Positions 25,207-32,975 of a stretch of 35,255 bases of DNA are shown piece after piece; within the stretch, counting starts at the first letter, position 1; the number at the start of each line of letters is the position of its first letter. The DNA is taken from NCBI GenBank assembly GCA_013213745.1, contig JABSQH010000023.1, positions 1 to 35,255 on the forward strand. The letters are read 5' to 3'. The stretch is from Ilumatobacteraceae bacterium. GTDB lineage: Bacteria; Actinomycetota; Acidimicrobiia; Acidimicrobiales; Ilumatobacteraceae. Made by a program: the position numbers and the translations under genes. Below the pieces are notes generated by a model. It worked only from the letters and a program-made list of their open reading frames with translations, was not told where the DNA came from and ran no database searches.

Positions 25207-25953
25207 ATGAGCGATCGACAGCACTTCGAGGCTGGCGGCGCGGACTATGCCCAGTTTCGGCCGACCTACCCACCTGAGCTGGTTGCATGGTTGGCGTCGG
25301 TCGCGCCGTCGACCGATCGGGCGCTCGATGTGGGATGCGGTACCGGCCAGCTGGCGACACTGCTCGTCGAGCACTTCACCGCTGTCGTCGCCACCGACGT
25401 CAGCGGTGACCAGATCGCCAACGCAGCCGCTCACCCGCGGGTGACGTATCGAGTGGAGCCTGCCGAGGAACCCGACGAACCCGACAATTCGTACGGTCTC
25501 GTCGCGGCCGGTCAGGCCGCCCACTGGTTCGACCTCCCGGTGTTCTTTCAGGCTGCACAGCGCGTCGCAGTCGGCGGCGGTGTGGTCGCCCTCGTGACCT
25601 ATGGCGTCGTCGAGGTCCCGGGCGCGCCCGGAGCGCTCATCGGTGGCTTCTATTGGGACGTGCTGCGTGGGATGTGGCCCCCGGAACGGGCTCACGTGGA
25701 GACCGGCTATCGCGACATCGAGTTTCCGTTCGACCAGATCGAGATGCCCGAGATGTGGATCGAACGCTCGTGGACCGCTCAGGAGTTTCTCGGCTACGTG
25801 TCAACGTGGTCGGGGGTCAAGCAGCTTCGACGGGCCGGTCGGGAAGCCGAGCTCGATCAGTTCGCTGCGGCCCTGCAAGCCGACGCGGGTGACGCACTCC
25901 TCGATGTGCGGTTCCCGGTACTCGGGCGCGTCGGCCGAGTCGGCGGAGCCTGA
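25207..25953 (+). CDS. Class I SAM-dependent methyltransferase
   Basis: 248-aa methyltransferase of the Methyltransf_11 type. Motif I is A-L-D-V-G-C-G-T-G-Q-L (about residues 38-48), followed by the acidic ribose-binding D in V-A-T-D-V-S. Q-A-A-H-W-F-D is the post-motif region typical of trans-aconitate-methyltransferase relatives. The N-terminal F-E-A-G-G-A-D-Y-A-Q-F-R-P-T-Y-P pattern is also typical of that group. Substrate unknown. ATG 25207 is chosen at the start of the conserved region. Confidence 0.87.
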   Translation: MSDRQHFEAGGADYAQFRPTYPPELVAWLASVAPSTDRALDVGCGTGQLATLLVEHFTAVVATDVSGDQIANAAAHPRVTYRVEPAEEPDEPDNSYGLVAAGQAAHWFDLPVFFQAAQRVAVGGGVVALVTYGVVEVPGAPGALIGGFYWDVLRGMWPPERAHVETGYRDIEFPFDQIEMPEMWIERSWTAQEFLGYVSTWSGVKQLRRAGREAELDQFAAALQADAGDALLDVRFPVLGRVGRVGGA

Positions 25954-25956
25954 GCC

Positions 25957-26190
25957 TCAGGAGTCGTCGAGCACGAACTCCTCGAGGTCGTCGAGTGCGG
26001 CCTCAGCGGGCGTCGCGAACCGCGAGCCAGTAGCGATCAGCGACGAACACGTTGTCGTCTTGTACCGCTGGGAGTGTCTGCCAGAGGGGGTTGGAGGCCA
26101 CTTGGTCGAACGCGTCGTGCACCGCATCGGCCGTGTCGGTCGCTCGCCTGTGTGGCAGGCGGGATGCGAGCACGCCGGGATCGTAGGTGT
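25957..26190 (-). pseudogene. Remnant of a siderophore-type ABC substrate-binding protein (C-terminus)
   Basis: A C-terminal fragment of a periplasmic iron-siderophore binding protein. The stretch N-P-L-W-Q-T-L-P-A-V-Q-D-D-N-V-F-V (about 26040-26090) is the usual ending pattern of this family, followed by D-R-Y-W. The frame then stops at 26003, but shifting one base at about 26007 gives A-A-L-D-D-L-E-E-F and a stop at 25957, which fits the family's final helix. Nothing resembling the N-terminal two-thirds is present; the MFS gene begins upstream. Not functional as it stands. Confidence 0.6.
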
Positions 26191-26199
26191 GCTGAATGG

Positions 26200-27522
26200 T
26201 CAGCGTGACGCAGCACTTGGATCTCGTCGCTCCGTCGTCGTCGGCATCGAGCGTGACTGCGACGTGACGATCAGGACGAGAGCCGCGATCGGGATGAGCG
26301 TCGAAGTCCAGAGCGCAGGGCGATAGCTGTCGGTCAGCGATTGCGACAGTGCGAACAACGCAGGCCCGATGGCGCTGCCGACCACCATGGCGCTCATCTG
26401 GACGCCAGCGATCGACCCGAGGTGGCGCCGGCCGAACACCCGTGGAATCGCTGCCGAGGTCAACGACGAGAAGCAGCCCTGGGCGATGCCCCAACCGGCG
26501 ACTGCCAAGACGAAAGTGAACGGTGTGTCGAGGTGGCCGAAGGTCAGGTACATCACCAGCTGAGCCACCGCCATCGCGGCGGCGATCAGGAGCGGCGACA
26601 CCCGATCGATCAACCAGCCAGTGAACAGCGTGATCGGCACGCTGACGAAGGCGATCGGTACGAAGATGCGCACGATCGTTTCCTCGTCGAGCCCTTGCTC
26701 CGCCCCGATGTCGATGATGTGGAACGTGAGTGCCGTCGCGGTGGTGGCCAACGCAACGACGGGCAGCGACAACGCCCAGAAGCGCACGTCGCGAATCGCT
26801 TCATCGCGTGTCGCGTCATCGTCTGAGCCGATGAGCAGCTGTTGGGCGATGTCGCCGCCCGACGGGGCCTCGCCGCCGTCGATCACCAGGCCTGAGGCCT
26901 CCGGGCTGACCCGAAAGAGCACGACGATCACCGTGCCGACGATCGCCACGAGCCCGACCGCGATGAGTCGCCACGCCGTTCGGAACCCGTCGAGGTCGAT
27001 CAGGGCGAACAGCAGCGCCGGTGACGCGGCGAACGAGAAGCTGACGATCGAGGTCGAGATCGAGCTGACCAAGCCGCGCCGCCGGTCGAACCACTGGGCA
27101 AGCATCGTGCGCGACGACAGTGTCAGCAGGCCCTGGCCGGTAAATCGCAGCGCACCGAAACCGAGGCTCATCACGACCAGTCCCGTCACGGTGCCCATCG
27201 GCCCGATGAAGCTCAATGCCAGCGTCGTAGCTGCCAACCCGATCGTCGCGATGAAGGCGACCACTCGAGAGCCGTAGCGGTCGATCGCCTGTCCCCCGTA
27301 TCCAAGTAGCACGCCGCTCGAACCGGTACCGATCAGGTAGGCGATCGCCAGCTGGAGCCGGGTGAGTCCGGTGGTGTCGGTCAGGTCGTCGGTGAACACG
27401 CTGACCCCGGCGGTCTGGCCGGGGATCGACGCGACTGCACCGATCGTGGCGGCGACCAGGATCACCCAGCCGTAGTAGAACCCGACCCGCCGTGGATCGA
27501 ACGGCCAACGTCCCGCCTGCAC
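26200..27522 (-). CDS. Major facilitator superfamily transporter
   Basis: 440-aa MFS protein with twelve expected helices. The N-terminal [10 protein letters not shown] start and the D-R-Y-G-S-R loop 2-3 motif fit the oxalate/formate-antiporter-like or monocarboxylate-like MFS groups. A central cytoplasmic loop of about 45 residues (about 205-250) is acidic. The second half repeats the loop motif as L-I-D-R-V-S-P. Substrate unknown. The last residues are polar. The gene is intact, in contrast to the remnants on both sides. Confidence 0.88.
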   Translation of the reverse strand: MQAGRWPFDPRRVGFYYGWVILVAATIGAVASIPGQTAGVSVFTDDLTDTTGLTRLQLAIAYLIGTGSSGVLLGYGGQAIDRYGSRVVAFIATIGLAATTLALSFIGPMGTVTGLVVMSLGFGALRFTGQGLLTLSSRTMLAQWFDRRRGLVSSISTSIVSFSFAASPALLFALIDLDGFRTAWRLIAVGLVAIVGTVIVVLFRVSPEASGLVIDGGEAPSGGDIAQQLLIGSDDDATRDEAIRDVRFWALSLPVVALATTATALTFHIIDIGAEQGLDEETIVRIFVPIAFVSVPITLFTGWLIDRVSPLLIAAAMAVAQLVMYLTFGHLDTPFTFVLAVAGWGIAQGCFSSLTSAAIPRVFGRRHLGSIAGVQMSAMVVGSAIGPALFALSQSLTDSYRPALWTSTLIPIAALVLIVTSQSRSMPTTTERRDPSAASR

Positions 27523-27623
27523 CCCGGCACCCTACGGCGGCAACAGGGGCCTAAGCGCAGGCGTGGACGAACGCCTGGGGCGTCGTTTCGTGCTCGAAAC
27601 GCGGCGGCTGCTGCGAGACGGCT

Positions 27624-27854
27624 GTGATCAGCAACGCGCCGCGGTTGATCGAGCTGACCGCAACGTCTGGGCCGGTGACCGCGCACGATCGCTACTCACT
27701 CGAAGATGTGCCTGCTGGTGCCACGACCGTCCGGCTGGTCGCCTCGGTCGCGGTCGGAGGGCCGACGCGGTTGCTGGCACCCCTCGTACGGCGATCGATC
27801 CGCCGCGCCGACGCCGGCCAGCTCGACGCGTTCGAGCGGCTGTTGGATCGTTGA
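27624..27854 (+). pseudogene. SRPBCC-family C-terminal remnant
   Basis: About 76 codons match the last half of an SRPBCC (START-like) domain protein: T-S-G-P-V-T-A-H-D-R-Y-S-L-E is a strand pair, and P-L-V-R-R-S-I-R-R-A-D-A-G-Q-L is the start of the long C-terminal helix. The N-terminal half of the fold is absent; upstream sequence in all frames shows no beta-grasp start. A short product from GTG 27624 is possible but would be an incomplete fold. It is convergent with the small ORF ending at 27872. Confidence 0.55.
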
Positions 27855-27871
27855 CGCGCTGACGACGATGA

Positions 27872-28054
27872 TCAGCTGCGCTCGAAGATCATCGTCATCG
27901 ACGTCTCGGCGAGGGCCTCGGCGGCGTCGTTCCAGGCAACGACGTCGGTAGTTGACCACCCCATGTGATCGGCCATCTCTGTGCACGTGCGGCAAGAGCG
28001 AGCCGGGCGTGCGTCGGTTTCTCGTGCGGTCGTGCCACGGTGTTGACTGATCAC
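27872..28054 (-). CDS. Small ORF, possible cysteine-containing protein
   Basis: A 60-codon frame from GTG 28054. The C-terminal 45 residues have protein-like composition, with C-R-T-C-T-E-M-A-D-H-M-G-W and a T-S-M-T-M-I-F-E-R end. I do not recognise the family. The N-terminus is arginine/histidine-rich and no ribosome-binding site is clear, so it may be the tail of a lost larger gene. Confidence 0.3.
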   Translation of the reverse strand: MISQHRGTTARETDARPARSCRTCTEMADHMGWSTTDVVAWNDAAEALAETSMTMIFERS

Positions 28055-28115
28055 GTGGTGGCGACGCACCAAGGTGTGGGTTCTCGTGTGAGCGCCGATC
28101 CAGGCGGAGCCTGTG

Positions 28116-28502
28116 ATGGGTGACGCCAAGCGCTCGGCGTCACCGCTCACCGTTGTGGTGTGTCGTGGGCGCGAGTGCGCCGTGGACCAGTGCAATGCGT
28201 ACCGCCGTTTGGTGAGACGCCTCGAGCGCGCCGGCATACAGGTCGCTCGGTCGCCGTGTCTCGGTGTCTGCCGTGGCCCGGTTGCCGTGGTTGTCGACGA
28301 TCGCCGTCGAGCGGTTGTCGTGAACAAGGTTCGTTCGAAGAAGCGCCAGCAGCGGCTTGTCGTCGCCGCCGCTGACGGCTGCCTGGCGGCGGCTGCCGAT
28401 GCAGCTCCGACGGTTGATGCCGGGAAGCAGCGCAACAAGGCGCTGCGTCGCGCTGGCCTCGTGATGTCGAGTCGGCTTCGGAGTTGGCACAAGACCAGTT
28501 GA
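28116..28502 (+). CDS. Thioredoxin-like [2Fe-2S] ferredoxin
   Basis: 128-aa protein whose first 70 residues match the thioredoxin-like [2Fe-2S] ferredoxin family: V-V-V-C-R-G-R-E-C near the start and S-P-C-L-G-V-C-R-G-P-V-A-V-V-V about 30 residues later. From the ATG the cysteines are at 16, 21, 26, 48 and 52; four of them can ligate the cluster. A basic Ala/Lys/Arg-rich tail of about 55 residues follows, which is not part of the fold. GTG 28113 just before the ATG is an alternative start. It converges on the selenoprotein candidate; whether it feeds electrons to it is unknown. Confidence 0.75.
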   Translation: MGDAKRSASPLTVVVCRGRECAVDQCNAYRRLVRRLERAGIQVARSPCLGVCRGPVAVVVDDRRRAVVVNKVRSKKRQQRLVVAAADGCLAAAADAAPTVDAGKQRNKALRRAGLVMSSRLRSWHKTS

Positions 28503-28584
28503 GGGGCGCGGGCGCTCGAGAGATCTGTCCGTCAACCGCCCGCCGTCAACAAGAGGCGGCGCTTCAGCAGCCCTCAGACCTGAT

Positions 28585-28608
28585 CTCGCCCGCACGTAGC
28601 GGGCCGAG
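28585..28608. terminator. Hairpin between ferredoxin and redoxin genes, likely bidirectional terminator
   Basis: GCCCGC/GCGGGC with a 5-nt loop, extended by CTC/GAG across a single-base bulge. It lies between two convergent genes that end at 28502 and 28620. GTTGTGGCTGTT, moderately T-rich, follows on the plus strand. Confidence 0.5.
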
Positions 28609-28619
28609 GTTGTGGCTGT

Positions 28620-29747
28620 TCAGACGTCGAGGGTCTTGGGGTAGTAGTCGCCGGCAGGCGTGCTCCCGGCTTCTTCTGTGAAGTTGCCGTCGAAGGGCCA
28701 GTCGGATTCTTCACCGGGCAGGGGCCCCTGATTGAAGCGACCGAGCTCGCCGCCGCCGGCGCGCTCGTTGCCGACGAGCGACCAGGCCTGCCGCTTGTAG
28801 GTCCAGTTGTCCGGCTGCAGGCGGTGGGCCGCGTTGAAGTGCGGGATCGCGGCGTCGCGATCGTCGCGGCGCCAGAGGTCGTTGGCCAGCTCGAAGTGTG
28901 CCGCGGCTTCCGACACTGCAGCGGGGCGCGGTTGCGACGCAGCGATGACCTCGTCGGGTGGCATGGCGAATCGGCTGTCGGCGCCGTTGGCCGCCCAGTC
29001 GCGAAGCGCGTCGGCGTACGACTGCTGATCCTGACCACCGCGTATCTTTGCCGCGAGTTCGGGGTCGGTCGCCTCGATCTCCGCAGCCTTGGCTTCGGCG
29101 GCCGCGTCGCGTTCGTCGAGGAACGAGCGCAACCAATCCGGGTAGTGGTCGCCTCCGGGGAAACCTGGCTCGGCAGGCCGCACGATGATCCCCTGTTCGT
29201 CGATCCAGATCACATTGGGGATGTTGACCACCCCGAACAACGCGCCCATCTGGTGGGTCGGGTCGAGCAGCGACGGGTGTGTCGGTGATGCCGCGTCGAT
29301 GAACGGGCGCGAGACCTCCGGGCCACTCAGTTCGAGCGACACGGTCACGATCTCGACGCCTTGTGGGCTCAGTTCCTCGTGCAGTGCCTGCCACCCGGGC
29401 AGGTCATACCGACAGCCTCAATAGGGCGCCCAGGCGACGAGCACCACCTTCTTGCCGCGCAAAGATGACAGGCGGAACTCGTTGCCGTCGATGTCGTCGA
29501 GCACCAGATCGGGTGCCTCGGCGGTAACGAGCGCCTGGCCGTTCAGCGACTCCGGTCCCAGCGCCCAGCGGCCCGTCGACTCGTCGGCGACGACCGCCAT
29601 GCCCAGACGCTGCGCGGCGTACTCGAGTGAGAACCCGTCGGGCAGCGGAACACAGACGTCGCCCTTGCAGGCGCCTTCCGGTTTGATCTGCCAGCCGGTG
29701 CCGTCGAAGAAGGCATCGGTGTCGATGTCGAGCGTGTCGAGGATCAC
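28620..29747 (-). CDS. Selenocysteine-containing redoxin (TlpA/thioredoxin-like), TGA read-through at codon 110
   Basis: 375-aa protein if the in-frame TGA at 29418-29420 is read as selenocysteine. GTG 29747 follows AAGGTGAG at ideal spacing. Residues 1-75 hold a C27-x3-ending C32 pair. The redoxin domain (about 78-235) has A-P-D-L-V-L-D-D, then V-V-L-V-A-W-A-P-Y-U110-G-C112-R-Y-D-L-P: the TGA takes the place of the first redox cysteine. Downstream come F-G-V-V-N-I-P-N-V-I-W-I-D-E (the cis-Pro loop) and I-V-R-P-A-E-P. A TPR-like helical pair lies at about 295-345. Both halves are in one frame with no other break, arguing for a functional Sec codon over a pseudogene. Likely a thiol/selenol reductase or peroxidase; partner unknown. 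Without Sec, only a truncated 109-residue product would form. Confidence 0.8.
29381..29409 (-). promoter_or_regulatory. Candidate bacterial SECIS element
   Basis: In the minus-strand mRNA just after the TGA codon, CCUGCC (29403-29398) pairs perfectly with GGCAGG (29392-29387) around the loop CGGGU. The loop starts 20 nt after the TGA and has a G in its first two bases. These features match published bacterial SECIS rules (loop 16-37 nt downstream, small apical loop, early G). Three more pairs (29409-29407 with 29383-29381) extend the stem across a 3x3 internal loop. SelB binding is inferred. Confidence 0.7.
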
Positions 29748-29989
29748 GCTCTCACCTTTGCACGTCGCCCCGTGTGCCCGGCGAATCGTTCGAATTGCTG
29801 GCGCGTTGATCGTCAAGCGCGAGGCGCGCACCGACGGACAGCGGAGTGCAACCAACGCGCGCGAGCTCGATGCGCAGCGCGCTCGCCCGAGCGCTGGTTC
29901 GTTAGTGTCCGCGCCGTACAGGGTTCGTGCGGAGTCGTCGCTCGAACGAGCGGCCAACGGAACGGAGCGAGATGGCGGCCACACGACTG

Positions 29990-30190
29990 TTGGTGAACGG
30001 ATCGAAGGGCTCGACATCAAGGCCGGCTGGGTGCACCTCCCGCAGCTTCCGAGGTGGCCGCTGCCGACGCCAACCTCGGACGGGTGAGCATGCCGCTCGC
30101 GACGTCGGCCGCCCGTGTCCGCGCCGCGATCGAGGCGGCGCTCGTCCACTCGGTCGATGTTGTTCCAGTGACGGTGGCTGGACGCTGTGA
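29990..30190 (+). pseudogene. Remnant of a pyroglutamyl-peptidase-like gene
   Basis: This lies in the 439-nt gap between the redoxin and the threonine-synthase-like gene. I see a C-terminal fragment of a pyrrolidone-carboxylate peptidase relative: L-D-I-K-A-G-W-V-H-L-P-Q-L-P in one frame, then after one missing base near 30050, E-V-A-A-A-D-A-N-L-G and S-M-P-L-A-T-S-A-A-R-V-R-A-A-I in the next. The Cys and His active-site parts are absent. The rest of the gap (29748-29990) shows nothing I can name. Confidence 0.5.
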
Positions 30191-31212
30191 CGCAGAGGTC
30201 GCCACAGCGGGTGGTGCCGCAACCGTTTCCGCGTCACATCGTCGATGTGGCTCCGTCGGTTGGTTCCACGATCTGGCGATACAGCGACAGCTTCGGGCTG
30301 GCTGATCCCGAGGCGGCGGAAGCGCGCCTCGGTCTGGGGGAAGGTGGGACCCCGCTGATGCCGGGGATGGGCGATCTGCTGCTCAAGGTCGAGTTCGTCA
30401 ATCCAACGCTGTCGTTCAAGGACCGCGGCGCGGCGGTTGTTGTCGCCCATGCCATCGAGCAGGGTGCCGAACGGCTCGTGTGCGACTCGAGCGGCAACGC
30501 CGGCACCGCGGTTGCTGCCTACAGCGCGCGTGCCGGCGTGCCATGCACCGTGTACGTGCCTGCCGCGACGAGCAACGCAAAGACCCTCCAGGCGGAGGCT
30601 CACGGAGCGTACGTCGTGCGAGTCGATGGCGACCGTGCGGCTGCTGCGGACGCCGCCGAGGAAGCGGTCGGGCGTGGGGAGGGGTTCTATGCGAGCCACG
30701 TGTGGGAGTCGAGCTTTCTCGCCGGCACGAAGACATTCGCCTTCGAGGTGTGGGAACAGCTCGGTCGACGTGCGCCCGAGCGGCTCGTGTTGCCGGTGGG
30801 CAATGGCACACTCGTGCTCGGCGCATGGCTCGGCTTCGAGGAGCTCCGGCTCGCCGGCCTGGTCGATGAGGTGCCGCCGATCACCGCAGTGCAAGCCGTT
30901 GGATGTGCGCCGATCGTCGCCCACGCGACGGGCCGCCACTTCGACCCGGCGCCGACGATCGCCGACGGCATCGCCATCGCAGCGCCACCCCGAGTGGCCG
31001 AGATCGCCGATGCGGTTGCCGACAGCGCAGGCGAATTCATGACCGTCGACGACGTCGAGATCGCCGACGCCCGCCGCCGGCTCGCCGAGGTGGGCTGGTA
31101 CGTCGAGCCGACCGGCGCAGTCGCCGTCGCTGCCGCTGGACAGCTGGGCGACCGCGGCGGTACCACCGTCGTGCCGCTCTGCGGCGCAGGATTGAAGTGG
31201 CCCGGCCCGTGA
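30187..31212 (+). CDS. Threonine-synthase-like PLP-dependent enzyme
   Basis: 341-aa fold-type II PLP enzyme. L-G-E-G-G-T-P-L opens the domain; the PLP lysine is in N-P-T-L-S-F-K-D-R-G-A; S-S-G-N-A-G-T-A is the phosphate/substrate loop; L-P-V-G-N-G-T-L and C-G-A-G-L-K follow. Threonine synthase, which makes threonine from O-phosphohomoserine, is the best family match, but relatives include other lyases. Length is a little short, with no N-terminal zinc ribbon. GTG 30187 is the first good start; the residues before the W-R-Y motif are variable. It overlaps the end of the upstream peptidase remnant. Confidence 0.85.
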   Translation: MTQRSPQRVVPQPFPRHIVDVAPSVGSTIWRYSDSFGLADPEAAEARLGLGEGGTPLMPGMGDLLLKVEFVNPTLSFKDRGAAVVVAHAIEQGAERLVCDSSGNAGTAVAAYSARAGVPCTVYVPAATSNAKTLQAEAHGAYVVRVDGDRAAAADAAEEAVGRGEGFYASHVWESSFLAGTKTFAFEVWEQLGRRAPERLVLPVGNGTLVLGAWLGFEELRLAGLVDEVPPITAVQAVGCAPIVAHATGRHFDPAPTIADGIAIAAPPRVAEIADAVADSAGEFMTVDDVEIADARRRLAEVGWYVEPTGAVAVAAAGQLGDRGGTTVVPLCGAGLKWPGP

Positions 31213-31222
31213 ACGTGCGATC

Positions 31223-31574
31223 TCAGTAGTCCGACCTGCCGTTGATCGCGTCGTACAACCGTTGCGCGCCTTTGTCCGGTGTGGCGAAGAAGAGGTTGCG
31301 GATCGGCACGAGCCACCGGGGCATACCCGCTCCGCTGGTCATCGGCGTTTCGACTGCGCCGGGCTCGACGGACCGGAACGCGACAGTCGGATACTCCGCA
31401 GCGAACGCGTTCATGACCACGGCGGCGGCCAGCTCCGACTGCACGTACGGCCCGAACAGCTTCTTGAACGTCGCTCGCTCGCCCATGAGCACCCTGGCAT
31501 TGTTGATGAACCGATCGAGATGACCGCGCGCTGAGCTCAGCCGCCGCCTCCGCAATTGAGTCGTGGTCGGCCAT
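31223..31574 (-). pseudogene. Short-chain dehydrogenase (SDR) remnant
   Basis: The last half of an SDR. I-N-N-A-R-V-L replaces the usual N-N-A-G; S-E-L-A-A is where the catalytic S-K-L-A lysine should be (K to E); V-E-P-G-A-V-E-T-P-M-T is the conserved late motif. The preceding piece, A-D-H-D-S-I-A-E-A-A-A-E-L-S-A-R, is in a different frame, so one base is lost near 31527. The N-terminal T-G-x3-G-x-G NAD site is absent. Not an active enzyme. Confidence 0.68.
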
Positions 31575-31607
31575 GTCGGCCGGTCGTCGAGTTCAACCCG
31601 TGGTAAG

Positions 31608-32054
31608 TCAGCCGATGGCGTAGTCGCGCAGCAGCTTGTTCAACTCGATCGCGTGCAGCTCCTCGGCGCCGATCTGGGTTCGTGCGTACTCTTCGAGGTA
31701 GACCGATCGATCCTCGGCGAGAGCGAGGAGTTCACGGTACAGCTCGAGCGCCCGCTGCTCGTGGGCGATCGACTCGCGCAGAATCGTCTCGATCGAGTGG
31801 TCGTGCGATTCCTCGATCGGCGAGATGCCCTGCTCGGGATGTCCGCCGAGGCCGGTGAGGATTTCGCCGGCTTGTTGCGCGTGCGTGAGCGACTCGGCGG
31901 CCTGATCGTTCATGAAGTCCACGAGTGGGAGGCGGTTGGGGCCGGTGATCACCAGGGCGTAGTGGGTGTATCGGACCACCCCGGAGAGCTCTGCTTTCAT
32001 GATGTTGTTCAGCACCGGGATGATGTCGCTGGTCTCGAATGGTGTTGCGCTCAC
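31608..32054 (-). CDS. Ferritin-like / bacterioferritin-family protein
   Basis: 148-aa four-helix-bundle protein. Helix A has L-N-N-I-M-K-A-E-L with the first iron ligand Glu; helix B has A-A-E-S-L-T-H-A-Q-Q-A-G-E-I-L; then L-G-G-H-P; helix C has E-Q-R-A-L-E-L-Y; helix D has E-E-Y-A-R-T-Q-I-G-A-E-E-L-H with the E-x2-H pair. These fit a diiron ferroxidase site, so iron storage or peroxide detoxification is likely. GTG 32054 overlaps the TGA of the upstream small ORF by 4 nt (GTGA), implying translational coupling and fixing the start. Confidence 0.82.
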   Translation of the reverse strand: MSATPFETSDIIPVLNNIMKAELSGVVRYTHYALVITGPNRLPLVDFMNDQAAESLTHAQQAGEILTGLGGHPEQGISPIEESHDHSIETILRESIAHEQRALELYRELLALAEDRSVYLEEYARTQIGAEELHAIELNKLLRDYAIG

Positions 32055-32308
32055 GCCTGATCGTTTTCTCGTGGAGGGGTGGTCTGGGTCTGGTGTGCTG
32101 CGACCGCCGCTTGTCGGCTGTCGCAGTGGGTGCACTCGGGCGACGCATGGTCGACCACTGGCTGCGGGTTCCGATCGTACCGGCAGAAGCTGCGCCTCTC
32201 GGACGCCCGATTGGCGCGTTCGTTCGGTTGGATGCGCCCGGCTGAGGCCTGTTCGACCGCTTCGACCACGTCGTCGCGGTTGATGTCATTTCCCGCGGCG
32301 AGGGCCAT
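32051..32308 (-). CDS. Small cysteine-containing protein coupled to ferritin-like gene
   Basis: 85-aa protein if started at ATG 32308; the frame stays open to 32383. It has a D-D-V-V-E-A-V-E-Q helix and later C-R-Y-D-R-N and E-C-T-H-C-D-S-R, which gives a C-x2-C knuckle plus one more Cys. I do not recognise the family; an iron-sulfur or zinc role coupled to iron storage is possible. Its stop overlaps the start of the ferritin-like gene by 4 nt, strong evidence that the frame is translated. The start is uncertain. Confidence 0.5.
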   Translation of the reverse strand: MALAAGNDINRDDVVEAVEQASAGRIQPNERANRASERRSFCRYDRNPQPVVDHASPECTHCDSRQAAVAAHQTQTTPPRENDQA

Positions 32309-32367
32309 GGCGAGGCACCACCGCAGTCCGCCGATGATCGCTGCGCCGGCCCAACTTGAGGTCGACG

Positions 32368-32889
32368 GTGTGTGGCATCCCAACCGAGCTGAGCCGGGCG
32401 ATGTTGCGCGGGTGGCACGGCGACAACGGGGTGTCGCTCGGCAACGATCGACTCGGATTCGTGGCCACGTCGCAGACCACCGACGGCCAACCCGGTCTGG
32501 TCGGGTAGTACGTCGAAGAGGACCAACCGCTCGCGCCCGAGGCTCGTGCGCGTTTCCGTGCCGGTGTGCAGCCGCCGGGTCCCGCTCGTCTGTTGCCGAC
32601 GCCGAACTGGGACCCGGTGCGGCTGGCCAAGGTCGAGCGCAACTACTCGATGAACTACATCCACACGATCCTGCCGGCGATGGCCGAGGTGCTCGGTCCC
32701 GCCGACACCCGGTCGGTGGCGACGGTGGTCGGCCATCAGATCGGGATGCAGTACCACCAGCACGTGATGGAGATGCTCGGCTATGACGGCCCGCTCCGCG
32801 AGCGGCTGATCAAGCTGCTCGGTGGCCACGGCCCGCGCTGCGAATACAGCGAGGTGGGCGGGGTGCCGCGCGTGTGTCGGGCAGGTTGA
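32368..32889 (+). pseudogene. Unknown ORF with in-frame TAG
   Basis: A reading frame from GTG 32368 (GAGG 6 nt upstream) to 32889 that is coding-like throughout but interrupted by TAG at 32506-32508. Before it: L-G-F-V-A-T-S-Q-T-T-D-G-Q-P-G-L-V-G. After it: Y-V-E-E-D-Q-P-L-A-P-E-A-R-A-R, then N-Y-I-H-T-I-L-P-A-M-A-E and V-V-G-H-Q-I-G-M-Q-Y-H. I do not recognise the family. Most likely a nonsense mutation; two separate proteins are less likely because no start follows the TAG closely with a ribosome-binding site. Confidence 0.45.
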
Positions 32890-32975
32890 TCCCGGGCGCC
32901 TGCATCGTGCGTGAGCCACCGGTGGTCACGACGTCATCGTCTGTTCGTCATGGGATGAGCGGCGTCTCCTCGGGC

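Noticed and set aside
32506-32508. TAG in the unknown ORF as a recoded codon
   Set aside because: No recoding signal seen, and TAG recoding is not expected here; a nonsense mutation among other remnants is simpler.
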